NCBI GenBank assembly: GCA_007026445.1 | Contig: VDMD01000005.1 | Span: 806,001 to 870,000 of the forward strand | Length of the DNA: 64,000 nucleotides | Direction of reading: 5' to 3' | From: Schizophyllum amplum | Taxonomy: Eukaryota > Basidiomycota > Agaricomycetes > Agaricales > Schizophyllaceae | In this document: piece after piece, positions 34,076 through 47,400 of the stretch | How positions within the stretch are numbered: the first letter of the stretch is position 1 | How the letters are laid out: the number at the start of each line of letters is the position of its first letter | Program-made: the position numbers and the translations under genes | Notes under the pieces: generated by a model | Told to the model about the DNA's origin: nothing | The model's database searches: none | The model's input: only the letters and a program-made list of their open reading frames with translations

Positions 34076-35381
34076 ACGATGCCACGATATCTCCACCTTC
34101 GTCGTAATTGTACAATGCTCTAAGTAGCTTGCAATCGTCGTCGCTTGTATCAGGTGTGCTGCCGGGCACACTCGCGCAGATGAATACAATGATTTGTCGT
34201 CTTGTCGTCTTGACTCTAGGTCTATCGCCTGATCATGATAGGCTCATAGATTACACTTGGGAGATGGGTGCGTCCGTGAGTTTCCCTGCCGTCGAGTAGG
34301 TCTTTGGTAGGTCTGTGAGCTTGTCGAACTTGTCTCGACGGTCTGCGTGGAGTGTCGGAAGTTGTCCGCAACGGACGACATTTTGCGATTCATGTCACTT
34401 GCGAGTGACCAGACAGCCCAAGCGTCTTTGCCTTAGAAGACGTGTTTGCTGTAAGCGCTTACACTGTGTGATGGTCAAGACTCAAGGGTGGTCATAAGAA
34501 GCACGGCGACCGTGACGACTTGGGTGACAGACAACGCGGTATTGTCCGGCTGGCCGCAGAGTTCCTGGGGCTGGCGCTCGAGGTGCACACCAGACCATGT
34601 GCATGAGGAGTTGTCAGGAAGGTTGAGGACGGGACAGATACTCACACGGATAGCAGACAGCGGTAGGTCAAAGCGGCAAATCGCAGCCACGTGTCAATTT
34701 CCCCGACAAGATCAATGGCTGCTGGCTATTGTCTGTTTTACTTGGTAGTAATAGGTGGTAATACACCTTCGACTTGTCCGCCGCTTTTCCGCCCTTGCTG
34801 CTACCCAATGCGTATCGCACCCCACACCAATTGGCCTTGCGAGACTTCCGCATTGTGCGTGGTGGGTTCGTATTTCGTGGTGGGTTGCTTGTTAGGCAAC
34901 GAAGCCTCGCCTTGTCTGGAGCCCCGGGAAGAAGTCGACGTGGCGAGATGAACAGAGGCGAACGTCTATTACCGTAAGTCTATGTGTCTACTGGTCAGGC
35001 GCGGGAAGAGCAGAGCTAATGCATGCGATAGTGTACGGACCCAAAGTTGGCGATGAGAGGAAGTCCGTGCGGGACAGTTCAGATCCTCCGTGCGTGTGCG
35101 ATGACAGACCGGGCAGCAGCAAGAGTGTGAGCTGCGGCGCGTATATATAGAGGGATGAGGATACAGAGAGCAGAAAGTAGGCCTAGAGAAAAGGATCGCT
35201 ATGCAATGTCAAGTAAAGACTGGCTCGAATGAAGCGGGTTTGTACTGTACGTGTGTATCTGTGTGCATGGTTGGACTGGGTATGAGATGGACACTCCAGA
35301 GATGATGGGGACAATGCAATGCTGTGGTGTATAGTCTGATGGATAAAGTAGGGGGGTAGCAGAGCAGGCGACAACATGTCT
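34076..35381. other. Intergenic stretch, nothing recognised
   Basis: About 1.3 kb. A clean GTATATATAG lies at 35141-35150 on the plus strand but no open frame follows it. The right part is probably the 3' UTR of the minus-strand gene. Confidence 0.4.
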
Positions 35382-36573
35382 TTAGGAAGACACGCGTACC
35401 GGGCTGGAGGACGGGTTTCCCACGAAGCCGGCCATCCGTAAACCACCAGTCACCTCGCGCTCGCGATTTGCACGGCTTTGAAAGCGTATGGGAGCGTATA
35501 GAGATGGCGGGGATGATATAGGATCCGGCGGGTCTGCGGCGCGTGGTGGCTCCGGACATGGAGGCTCCTCGGTCTTCTGCGCCTGCCCTAGATTCACAAT
35601 CGAAGTGAGGTCGGTTGTAGGCGGCTGGGAGAAGTGCGGCATCGGCGTGGGCGGGGGTGTTGACGGGCGGTCCTCGTCGTCGGAGTCATCCAGCTCTATC
35701 TCCATGTCGTTGATATACATAACTTTCTTCTTCCGTGGTTTCGGTTGCGGCTCAGCAGGCACGCGCTCCTTGCTGCCAGCGAATAGAAGCGTGCGAGACG
35801 CGTGCTCCTTCGCGTATTCTGGGGCGTCTGGCACGACGTCGTCGTCCAGGTATAGCGATGGCACATCGTTCGTGAACGAGCCGCCCGAAAATCGTCTCCG
35901 TGACTTGGGCAGGGGGATGAAGAGGGTCACCTCTGGCGGCGAGGATGGCGGAACAGACCGTGGACTGCTTTCCAGGGATGAGTTGGTAAGAGCGGGGGTT
36001 GGGGGGTCCATGTCCAAGTCTGAGAGTGCAGAAAGGGCAGGACTGTGGGGCGGCGTGGGATGATGCGCATCTGGTTTTGATGCGTCGAGTAGAGGGAGGA
36101 AGGAGAAGCTCTTGTACTGTGCTCTTCTGGGCGATGTCGGTGGCGAAAGGGGGATGGATGGGGTATGTGATGTGTCGACGGGGGGATAGGTTGACGCCGG
36201 GCCCGTATTGGAGTCCGGCAAGAGCGGTAGGAGTGTAATGGGGACGGCTGAGAGGCGACGCTGAGAAGGCCTGCCCGTCACAAAGCAGGACGGCTGATCT
36301 GCTTGTGGAAGACCTCGCGTAAGTTCCTTCAGCTCAATTATCTCCCTGCAGGGGTATGGTCGCGTGCTCAGTGAAAGGTCGTGATCGCGCGACTGACTCG
36401 ACTCACTGGTACGACAGCTTCTTCGACGGCTGCATAGGGGTACGGTCCCAGTCGTCGGCTTCATAGACCTCGACGTCCGAGTCCTCGCAGAACACCACAC
36501 ATTTTTTGGGCGTGCTCCGCCCACTGGGAGTCGGGCTCGGCAGAGGCGTAGGTAGCTTGAGACAGCTCTTCAT
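35382..36573 (-). CDS. Disordered protein with N-terminal RVxF-like motif, unknown function
   Basis: Two exons, 36573-36407 and 36345-35382, give 376 residues; the 61 bp intron has GTGAGT and CTGCAG ends. The N-terminus MKSCLKLPTPLPSPTPSG is followed by KKCVVFCEDSDVEVYEADDW and ELKELTRGL, which have the feel of a conserved head in basidiomycete proteins. KCVVF fits the RVxF pattern by which regulators dock on protein phosphatase 1; this is inference. The rest is Pro/Ser-rich and disordered, with a basic patch KPRKKKVMYINDMEIELDDS before an acidic run and Pro-rich stretches. No enzyme domain is seen. Confidence 0.75.
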
Positions 36574-39377
36574 GGTGTCGTCGGCGGCGTTCGGAGGTGT
36601 GTATATGTCGTGGGGATGGCGATACCGGGCGAGGAGGGCGAGGGGCGCGGTCTAGGAGGTGGGCTCTGGACGGGGGCGATATGAGTCCAGGAGCCAAGGG
36701 GTAATCCCGACTCCCCCGCCTTTCCGGAAATGATTAGGGCGCTCCGGCATGTCCCGATTTTTCGCGGGCCGTCTCGGCCGACATGAGCCACGCCCAGGTG
36801 GTGTCGCGTCACATCATGTGCATGGGATCCATGTGGTCCATTGTTCAACCGGGCGTGTGTGCAGTGGTCGTTGAGCCGAGCAGTTGCTGTAGGCGTTCAA
36901 TGGAAGCGTAGCGACTGCCAGTATTTATTCTTCAGGGTTGTGGAGCTGGGGATAGAATAAGTTACAGCGCAAGACGACCTCCCAGCGCCTGACTGGGCGT
37001 GAGAGCTGCAGTGGAGAGAGAAGATACATACAGCATCATCCGCTATAAGACCACACTACTTTAGACAAGGCACGACAGAGGAAACATTGGCTCGGCGTCA
37101 CACAAGTCTCCAAAGATTGACGATGGCCCGGTTATCAGATGATAGATACCTCTACGAAGGCGGGAAGACGGCAGGCCTTGGGAAGGCCCTGCCGCGCCGT
37201 CGATATATACATTCCCCTGTCGCCTCTTCAGTAGCAGACTCCTTTCATGCAGAATTGTTGGACTCGGATAGCTCTATCTAGATGCGCATACAGTCGAAGG
37301 ACGATGGCCTGGAGGGCATGAATCCGGTTGCATGTCGGCGAGTGGTTGGCTATTATCCCTCGTCATGGGCTCGCGCTCCGATTCTACAAGGGGTCATACA
37401 AACACCATATAGAGACGTAAGTAAAGCCCCGGCGCCATGTCACCTATAGCAGTCAGGTCTCAGCCAGGTCCTGTCCTCCTCGCTACATACCTCGCTCATC
37501 TGTCATCCGGAAGGATATATACACTTCATATCGATCCATCTTTCCCACAGCGAGGCGGGATCCAGCGGGATATCAGCCTGAAAGGAAGTCCTGGGAGGTA
37601 CAGACGGGGGACGCTGAGAAAAGTGAGTGCGGGCGCGGAGTGAACCAACGGCGTGACGCGCACGGGTGGTCAGGTGCACGCTCTGCGCTCATCGGTCATC
37701 AAGCACCCGTCTGCTCCCAGGCAACTGCCAGGAGCGGTCTGCGCGGAGACAGTAAATTGTCGACGGACGGAAAACTGCTGACCTCTTTCCGAGCCGCTGC
37801 TCGCCAAATTACGCGCGAGTAGAAAGACCCAGACAACGAGCGCGGAAATGGCGCAGGTGAGAAGAGACAGAGCGCGAATAATTTCGACATGCTGCAACGT
37901 GAGCCTTGAGGTAAGTGCGGGTCAGCGTCTGTAGTACTGCTGCTGTACTAACGCATCTGAGCACACATGTTCCGCGCACGGCGATCGACTTCTTGCGTAT
38001 AGCCTTGATCCAGACCTTCATGTAGGCCGTCGGTCGGCGATTGACGTACTCAGCACAGCGCCTTTGAAGACACGTTTCGACGCATTGAGTACAGTTGCAG
38101 CATGTCGCGATCGCAAAGCGGCCAAATGTCTCGTGCCATCGCCACACGCTAGATGGACAGTGTGTTGAATCGGTAAGAGAAGAGATTGAGAATATGCGGC
38201 GACTAGGACGGCGCACGATAGAAGCTCGACAACTATGGGCATTGAGTTGGGCAAAAGAGGGCAGAAGCAAGGAATACTCACCGCATCTCCGGGCGATGCA
38301 AGCCTGAGAAAGACAGTATGTTATACTCTGAACATGGCGCCAGAGTCCATGATGGGAGTTGCCAGCTGGAACAAGGCAGGAAAGACGTTAACGACGGACG
38401 CACAGCTCATCCCCGCCGCATCTCCTGAACGTATATCGCGTGCCGCAATTATCGTCGTGCCCATGAGGCACCTCTGCGCTGATCCTGGGGCAATCACTTC
38501 AAATGGAAAAGCACCGAAGACGACACAGAAGAGATGTCGATGCGAAGGGGAACAGAGAAGCAGGACATAGGAGGGAAGGACTTCCGCGACTACACCGTCA
38601 ACGCTGTATGTAGCATATGCAAAAATGATCATCGCGCGCACCAAGCGCGCACTCTTCGTCGTTGTCTAGCGCCTGCGGAGCTTAATCCAGACGCATTTCT
38701 GATCCGCATCTGGCCGTTTTTAGGAAGAGATACCGGTGCACCAAAACGACCTGGGTTGCCCGAGCGTGCGGAAGATCTCCTTCTTGAAGATCTGCGTCAG
38801 CGAGGTGACGCTGGCGGGGACTGGATACACAGCGGGCGGGCATCGCCTCACGTGCGAGATTCAGAACACGACAGGATTCGCATGGCACGTCCGTCCCTAC
38901 CGCGGTCTTGCCCTCGTTGCCCACCTGCAGGGTGGGTATGAGACATAAGTACGAAGGGTGCGACCGTCGAACTCACATACCTGAGATCACTCGCCTACAG
39001 GGACATGGCGAGCTGGGAGGACAAACGTCCTCTCATCGCACGGTGGCAGCGTCGAATCGCGGGTACACGCCGCTCGACAGCCAATCAGGTGTCTACATTG
39101 GAGTAACGATGACGTGAAGAGAAATATGGGCCTTGAACGTCGCAAACGCAGCGCACGAGCTTCTCGTCAGTACAGCTGGCGTGCAGACTCACAGAGGGCG
39201 TGGGTGGAGGATCGGTCTTTCTTTGCTCGCAGAACGTAACGTCGAGCGGTTCGGTGCGCATGAAAAGCATGCTGTGAGAAATGCATTCTCAAGACCCGCT
39301 ATGAAGTTTGCGTAGAGAGAAGTCGAGCGGGTGACAAACAGGTGACACAGCTAGCCGCAAAGGGCACGTCGGTCCAC
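36574..39377. other. Gene-poor stretch
   Basis: 2.8 kb with only short, unconnected open frames. One minus-strand frame near 37897-37800 has a hydrophobic span (IIRALSLLTCAISALVVWVF), and others near 38281 and 38600 are mildly hydrophobic. I could not join them by splice sites into a protein, so a decayed membrane-protein gene is only a possibility. Confidence 0.35.
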
Positions 39378-42046
39378 TCACGGACGCATGGGCGCCAACC
39401 AGGCCTCCGCCGCCTCAAATTGATCGACGATGTCCCGATGCACATTGGCCTCCGAGTGCAGTTGGCGCACGGCCGTCAAACACTGCATTTCACGTCAGCA
39501 AATGAGCCAAACAGTATCCCACATTCACACTCACCACATCCCAGAACCGGAATCCGCGCTCCACCTCCTGTCGCGGGTATTTGCAGCAGTCGAAGGAGTC
39601 CACGCATAGTTCGAGCGCCGTCTCCTTCATCTCCTTCACGCCCTCCGCGTTCGGGTCCACCACCCGCGTGCGGTTGTTCATGAAGATGAGCGCGTCTAGG
39701 TAGACCTTCACCAACACACCGAACCCGGTGTTCACCTCATTCTGGAAAGGCAGCGATAGCGCGATATCGAGAAGGTCATCGCGCGGGCGCCGCGCGTCAT
39801 GCCGGAGCAGCATGTTCAGCGAGGTTGTCTCGAGTAGGGTGCGTAGCGCGCGGGTCAATGAGCGCACGAACGAGTTGAACACCAGCAGCTCCCGCGAGAG
39901 TGGCGCTGACCAAGCTTGTGACTATAGCACGTCAGATTGCGACCCCATGCAGGGATACTCGACGGCTGACCTTGAAACCGAGAGGGACTATGCTGAGCAC
40001 GCGCATCACCAAGAGCATGCAAGATTTTTCTTCGGCTGTGAATTAAATGAGTGAGACACGAAGTCACTCGAAGGAGAACAGCTACCAGAGCCGAAGGAGG
40101 GACCGCCGCTGGAGGCGCCGATAGTCCAAAGATGACCGTGCATAACGCCCGCCCTGACCAATTCCAAGAACAAATACAACGGCTCCTGGAACTTGTCGTT
40201 GACGCGTGCGTTGCGAATGGCAATGTACATGGCGCGCGCCAAATGTGAGTGCGTGTGAGACGTTATCAGGAAGCTGACAACTTGTGAGGAGTATCCCAAG
40301 GAAAATGCAGGACCGCACTCACCCTCGCAACTCAAGGAAGCGCCAGATGACGTTAGCGACTACTTCGTCCTTCTTGTCGAGCTGGTTCTGGGGGTTAGGC
40401 TTTGTCTTCGTACGCATAGCCTGCCGCTCAGTCGACGTCGCTCCCAAGCACAGCGCAAAATCGATCGTTGACGACTGAGTTAAGTTCGACATCAATATGG
40501 ATGCTAGAGAACACAAAAGGAAGAGCCTCACATTCTGCCTCCTCAACTCCTCCTCGACGATCGCCGATGGTACGTTCCACCCAGAAACACGCTCCGCAAG
40601 CTGCATCGTCTGCGTCGAGTTGTGCTGTATCGACTTATTCTGACTGGGTTGATTGGGCAGGTCGTACCAGAAGGCACTCGTCACGACGCGCTTCTGCCAG
40701 AAATTGTGGCACACTCCGCTCACGAGCGCGAGTGCCGTCGCACGCGGACCCGTCTGCCCCTCCGTAATTACCTCCTTCACAAATCGGCGGAACTCATTCG
40801 ACTCTCCGTTGTCGAGGGGCGGCGGCTCCTGGACGACGTTGCTCGTCAGCCAGTTGAGCACCTGCGGCCCGATGAGCCCGCGCGAGAGGTAGAAGTAGAT
40901 TTCGTCCGGGAGGCGGTTCGTGAAGATCTCGTGTAGGTCTTGCGGGACATCTGCCGCTGTGGGCTGGTGTCCGTGCCCACCGTGTGGGCCGTGGCTGGGG
41001 GGCGTCGGTGATGTGAGGGGGAGCGGCGTGACGGTGCCCTCGGAAGAGAGAATGAGCGAGAACTTGATCATCGTGCGCATGCGTGCATATTGCTCTTGGT
41101 ATTGCATTGACTTTACGCCGGGATGCTCGGCGAAAGCGACCACGGCATGATGACCGGACTTGTAGTATTTGACCATGTCGACGGTGGCCTTCAGCGCCTG
41201 GTCGTGTTGCGTCGGGGGAAAGGTTGGCGACTGATCGAAGCCAACGAGGATGCCGATGTCCATAAACTGATCTTCGTTTACACTGAGTTCGTTGAGTACA
41301 CTGCGCTTGGAGAGATATTGGAATGTCGGTGCCGCGCTCAAAAGGTCAAGGGAAGTGATCAGCTTGTCCACGCCGGGGTAGAGCAGAGTTTCAGTGGGCC
41401 CGTAAATCGCGTGGATGTATGCCTTTTGGTGCCGTTGGAGGTAGATCAACTAGTCGGATGTATGCATGAGCCACCACGCGTCTGCGATCTCGCACATCAC
41501 GCACCTGTGCCCAAGCAAAGTACGGCGCGACGATAAACTCGACATTGCGATTGCGGAATATGCGGAGCACCATACGCCAGACATCCCAGTGGTTCAGCCC
41601 GTGGCGGCCGGCGAACATCTGCTGTGCGGCCTCCTCCTGGCCGGCCTCATACTTGGACCACGCGTCCTTGCGATCGCGGCATACGGCTTCGTATTCCTGG
41701 TTGTATAAAAAGCGAGGGCGCTTGCCGGGGCTGACACCAGGGAAGACAAAGACGGGCTTTATGTGGTGCTTCTCAAAGGCGCGGAGGTCAGCTTCGACGC
41801 GTGTGCTGAGCGTGAGCGGTAGTCCGCCTGTCGCCGCAAGGAGTGGCTCGCGCGTTGCGGGGTTGTCGATGACACTCTGTATGTAGTGCGCCGCGTCGAT
41901 CCCAAGGCGCGAGTCGGACAGGTGCGAGAGCGCAAGGGTTTGCAAATGTTTCCGCTCGTGAAGATAATCTGTGAGGGATATCTATCGTGAGCTGTGTATG
42001 CGCGTCCTTGCAGAGCTTCTGTACTTTCGAGGTGCTTGATAGGCAT
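39378..42046 (-). CDS. mkt1: Mkt1, XPG-fold post-transcriptional regulator
   Basis: In yeast Mkt1 works with Pbp1 on mRNAs, including HO and mitochondrial-protein messages. Eight exons: 42046-42025, 41968-41505, 41449-40532, 40474-40323, 40273-40086, 40035-39971, 39921-39535, 39482-39378, about 766 residues. The start MPIKHLENYLHER and LGIDAAHYIQ are XPG N-domain features, with the I-domain-like KPVFVFPGVSPGKRPRF and PYFAWAQLIYLQ following. Acidic nuclease residues seem reduced compared with true XPG/FEN1 enzymes, as is known for Mkt1. The conserved C-terminal domain runs through HLARAMYIAIRNARVNDKFQ and ends AEAWLAPMRP. The first exon is only 22 nt. Confidence 0.88.
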
Positions 42047-43724
42047 GGCTGGCGTAACCTCCGTCCAATGGGCGCTGAAGAGAAGTTTTTGGCGACGTCG
42101 CAGACGACGACGAGGGGAAGATGGTGGTTGGGAAGTGGCTGACTAAGCAGCACGTGGCTACGTCCAACGTTCGGAAACGCGCGGCGCCGTGCAGATGTGT
42201 CCGATGCTTGCTCTCTACCTCCATGTTACTGCCTGTAGGAGGCCCCTGCCAGATGTTGAAGAGCTGTGCAATGAATGTCGACGTCCTTGGTCAACGGCTT
42301 AGACCCTTTTGCACAAGTGCATGCTCCAGGCTTGTTCAGCCACCGTCGGGTGACCTCTGCTCTCGCTGCTGTAAGCCTTTTGGCCGTGATCTCGCATCAC
42401 GGTGACGCAGGCACTTTCCGGTCTTCACAGAAGGCCTCCATCCACATGTCCTCGAGGGTCTCTCGCTGCGATAGTTACGTCCACGACATAGCGTCACTTG
42501 ACCGCGTCCGTCTCTTTCATCCACATCGATCACTTCGTCCCGTCTCCTGCAAGCCGCCTGGCTGCGATTGGAGTGCCTTCTCCAAAGGCTTTACGCTGAT
42601 CAGAATTGATTCTCCGCGCGTAGGGCGCGTATTCGGACGCCGTGCGACGGACTCGTGCACGAAGGCGTACGCCGTTGTGGTTCTGCGTCAAGCTTTGCCT
42701 CGCCCTGCTGCGTGGAGGCCAACCTGGGAATGGGAGTCTCCGCTTTACGTCTCGAAAGTCCTTGAGGTAGGGAACTTCGTTGCGGACCGAGTTCGACCCA
42801 TAGGAACGTGCTGAGGATCCCGTCGACATGGATTCATCGCCGCGCCTTTCGAGTTATCAATAGCTGGCGTCCTACGAAGCAGCGTGCGGCGATTGCACGA
42901 CATGTTTCTGCTTGCGCTACCACACGGGACATCGTCTTTCTGGGACTGAAAGGCTATGGTCACGCAGACAGCGTCTTCGCCAGCAAGCCTGTTTAGGACG
43001 GCAAAAGGACAGTGGCACGGGGACAGAAGTTGAACATTCACGTGTTTTACTTTCCCACGCTCTGAAACGCAGCTCGGAAGTTGGCTTTACGACCTGGCAG
43101 TGGGGGTGTACGGGGCATAAGTACGCTGCCAACGAATGTCTACCGAGAACGTCGAGTTTTGGACATCACCTGTGGGAGCGTCCGTCGGTATGTGTGCCCC
43201 GCCTCGCAGACCCCGAGCAGCTATGTACAGAGTGTCGAGTGCAACGGAAGTTGGCTGCGGTCGTGTCGACGAAGACACCTCGACCAAACAGCGGAATGAA
43301 TGGAGGACGGACATCGCAACGGACTCGTACCGACCCGCACCGACGAAGAACATGTGCGAGGGGCGCGTGGGCGTTGGGAAGGGAACAACACGCGGCCCGC
43401 GCACTTTGTACAATTGGGGAGAGCGAAGCGCCTGGTCGAATTTAAACTCCTTTTACGCGGAGGTACAACGGGGGTATGCCGATGGGAACATCGATCCCCG
43501 GGGAATACGAGGCGCGGGCCATGGTCCGGACGGTCGGCAGACGGAGGGAGGACGTGGGAAGATCGGTAGTAGGCCGTGTTGGCTTTATGATTGACCGATA
43601 TGCGCGCTGTGAGAAGCGAGCACCTGATTTGGCGCGTTTCCGCTATGCGCGCCGCCTTGGCCTTATAAGCGGCAGCCCGCTGGTCCTGCTCAGCCACCGC
43701 CGCCCTCGTCCCCGACCACCAGCC
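42047..43724. other. Gene-poor stretch with TATA box at its right end
   Basis: About 1.7 kb. The longest plus frame (42275-42814) has no domain and no codon pattern that convinces. CTTATAAG near 43661 lies about 60 bp before the ATG at 43725. Confidence 0.4.
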
Positions 43725-44449
43725 ATGCTCGATGCCTTCCCCGTCACCCTCGCCGACGCCGCCATGCAATCAAAGTCCAGAGGCCCCAACATGGACAACT
43801 GTGGCCTCCAGGTTATCCAGCTCCTCGAGTGCCCAGCGCCACCCCCTGGCCCCCGCGCTCGACCTACACATCCACTTCTTACGCCACATCAGATGAGGAC
43901 GAGGACGATGTGTCCGAGGATGCGGAAGACCAGCCGTGCACGTCTTACTGCTCCTCTGTGTCCGACCTCCCGGAGCGACGCTGTCCGACCCCTCGCGCAG
44001 GGCTTCGTCGGCCGCACCCTCCGCAGCCATGTCTCGTATCACAGCTTGGAGGAAGATATCTGTACTTCGCGTTGACGACGCAGGTGGTACCCACTTTGTT
44101 CGCTTCCCACCCCCAGCTAACTCATCACTCCAGAAACATCGTCAACAGGTAGTGGTAAGCGCAAGCAACTCCATGACGGCGAGGGCATTGACGACTTGGT
44201 GCGTGCTACGACCTCCTCTTATCCTCGCGACTGATTCTGTCTCCCCAGACGTCTCCGTGCCCCAAACGCCCGCGCGAGTGGCCAGTCCCCGCGCCAAACG
44301 ACTCAAAGGCGAGCGCGCTGGCGACGTTCGCGTGTCCAGCCTGCGACAGCTTCTTCTCCACCGTACACGCATTGCAGCAGCATGGCGAAGAAGCCCGCGC
44401 TCACGACTATGAGGCGTGCTCGGCAGCCGTGCAGTATGCTTTGGAGTAG
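43725..44449 (+). CDS. Small zinc-finger protein, unknown function
   Basis: The 3' exons are well supported: the frame through MSRITAWRKISVLRVDDA joins across a GTGGTA...CCAG intron to GSGKRKQLHDGEGIDDL, then across GTGCGT...CCAG to the final exon ending at TAG 44447-44449. The final exon holds a C2H2-type finger: CPACDSFFSTVHALQQHGEE, with a second His a few residues on (ARAH). Upstream, an acidic run TSDEDEDDVSEDAEDQ lies in another frame; joining it to the ATG at 43725 and to MSRITAW needs weak donors (GTCCAG, GTCCGA). A nuclear role is likely from the finger and basic KRPRE, but unproven. Confidence 0.55.
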
Positions 44450-47400
44450 TATGTGACCTCCACGCTCCGGACTCTTTGTTCCCTTCATTGATTTCTCACA
44501 CGCATAACTTATCATTCTTCATCCCTATCTGCAAGGCAGTACTGTACTATAGTAATTCTCCTCCTCTCCGAATGTTCTGCTCCTTGCTTACCCTACCTTG
44601 CCTCGCTCATAATGCGCTTCTATTATCCTCTACCTATAATCTACTTCATTCTTGTTCCTAAGTACGCACCGCAAGTACGCTGCACCATCTTGACAATACT
44701 CCACACCCCGGGGTGCCAAGGAGACATGCTGATCGCACGTAAAGACGGGGACCTCGCGCGAAGCAAGGCAGCTGTTGGCGCTTGATTCAGGAATGCCGCT
44801 ACTATACACGCTCGCCGTCGCGCGGTCTTGAGCTCGAGGCGTACCCACGCGGTTATGCCTTTGCGGCGGAAGGCGGTGGCCGCGAAGAGCGTTTTGACTT
44901 TCATGCTGTAGAACACACCGGCGCATGATGAACTCCTCTATGAGGCTTTCACCGTGACGATTGCCCGCGCGTACCGCACGCGGCAGGTGGCGGCAGGGGT
45001 GGCACTGACCAAAGAAATGATTTTGTGTCTCCCACGGTTTCGACAAGGGATCCGGAAGCTCACAGCGCTCGCGCTCACCGGCATCGCTCGCCAGAGTTGA
45101 AGTTCAGCGCGTCGGCATCTCCCACCATCATTCCACCAATTGACTGCACAGTGCATACATACCAGCTCTCGGTGATGACACAGGGCTGCCGTCGCGAAGA
45201 GACAAACGGCGGTCAATTGCGTTCAATTGTCCCCCGCGCGGGCATACCCACGACGAGCACGGTGGCCGCTAAGCATCCCACGGCGGCGATGCGTACAGCG
45301 CCTAACACCATGCATGCGCCGCCAAGCTGTCCGAAGTCGCCCAGGCGTGCGCGGCAATGGCCCATGAGAAACACGGGCACGATCTCGGGTGGCGCGCGAT
45401 GGCACTGATGCGCGGTCTTTGAATCCATTGTAAGCGCTAGCGGCATCGCGCAGTTTTTGGTTGCTCTCTAGCGAGGGTGTGAGCAACTCTCCCACCATCA
45501 GTCGGCTCGTCCCGCACCTTCGGCACACGCCCGCAAGAGAGAGCTCAGCAACAGCTCAGAAGGCGATGTGTTTTCGCAAAATCCCGGAGAGTTGGCACAG
45601 AAGTTCTGACGACCTGTAGCATCAAGGCTTCATAAAATGACGCGCTCTAGATTATCTGTCAGCATTTCCAAGGGGCTGTATTGGCGAAGTCCACCGTGTC
45701 TTTCTTGACGATGTCTTGTATATGCCGCGCAGGCACCCCGTGAAGACCCAGCAGCAGCTAGACCCGGCCTGTGGGCTCAAGCGGCTTCACGCACGCTCGA
45801 CGCCCACCCTGACACGTGGTCAATTCCGAGTCTGCTCAAAGTATCCTTGTGAATATACGCACCTGACGTTCGTACGTGCCACGAACCCTTCGCCTTCTTC
45901 AACTTGGCCAAAAATGGATTTCCGGTCGACTCGAGAGTCGAAGCCACGACATCGCTGTCTTTGCGTCGTGCATGAGCTCCGAATCGGGACAAGCGCTCGT
46001 GTAGCAGTGTTCAGGCGGTATTGCTTCTGGAGATGGGCAATGGCAGCATCTATGCTGCGGGACAGCAGGATTGGATACCTGGATGTTGATAGATAGTCAA
46101 GCAGAGCTCACCGGCACCAAGCAAGCACGCCGTCTCAACCTGACTGTCTGTCGTGTTGATGATGGCGAAACAATGCCTGTGCGATAGACTGAGTCTGTCG
46201 CTTCTTCGGGAATCTCTGGCCCTTCTGCAACATACTATGCAGTCAACTTACATATGTTCCGTGCTCTTCGCCGCAGATAAAGATCGGGAAAGGGATCGTC
46301 GCCTTCAGTGTTGGCTGCCATCCTACCGGAGAGCTGGCTGGCATGTATCTCCGGTCTGAGAGGGCAACCTCGGAGGAGAAACAGCAGTCCTTTGAAGAAC
46401 GCACAAAATGTTTCGATCAGGCAAAGAAATCGGGTATAGGTGACAGTTGAAGGTCGACGTCAGCTAGACAGTAGAGCTGCAGGCTCCGTTGGGTGATTAG
46501 GCGCCCACAGGAGGATGCGAATGTGCGCGCAGCGCAGCAGCCACACTACTGGCCCATCGTAGGCCAAAGTACAAAAAGCAGGCCAAGATGTATCAGTGCA
46601 CGTGTCGAAGTAAAGCACAGAAAGCGCGATGGCGTGAGTGACGTGGCAGACCTTGGTCTGCCTCGGTCGGAGTCGGTCGCATTATGAATGCCCTGGCACA
46701 TAAACCATGCGAGCGCAGGTAAGACAGCTGCCTCTCGCAAGAGACCCCATCTAGAGCGCGCGAGATGATATCTTCTCCTTGCGCAATGCTGGTAAAGGCT
46801 CGGCGAATTCCTCAGAAGCTTTCAAACCAGCTCAGTATAAGGGACCGGGGATGGTCTCCTTGAGAGTATCAAGCCCGGCGAAGAAAGTGACTGATGAGTA
46901 TCTGACATGCACGCACGATGTAAGAGGCCGATGTACTTTCGAACTCGCTCACCGGCACCTTTTGCTCGTCCCATGAGCTTTCTTCTTGGCAGCGCAGTCA
47001 TGCAGTATTCCAAGACATAAATCAAGAGTATAAGAGCATCGAGGAGAGCAGCCAAGCGCGAGAGACAGATTTGACCACCGGTGACATGGATGAAGGAGAC
47101 AAGAAGCATCAACAAGGTCAAACAGCAATCAACTTCCTCTTTCGACCGTCTATTCAACCCAAAAAGGCAATTATTGATCACTCAGAGTTACTACCAGGAC
47201 AGTTAGAGAAACTTGAATGAGCACTCCGCATGCCTTGCGCATTGCGCTTCTACAAGTCGCAGCGTGAGATAGAGGTCCTTGGACAGCGGAATGGCCGAGC
47301 TTCAATACACCCAGCGAGTTGCAACTTCACAGGTACGCGGGAACGTCGCCGAAAGCCTGGAGGTCACCCACCCACAGGTGCTGGGCTGAGGCAGTGGGCT

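Noticed and set aside
42275..42814. Plus-strand frame of 179 codons in the gene-poor stretch
   Set aside because: No ATG context, domain or splice continuation was convincing; the composition is that of random GC-rich DNA.
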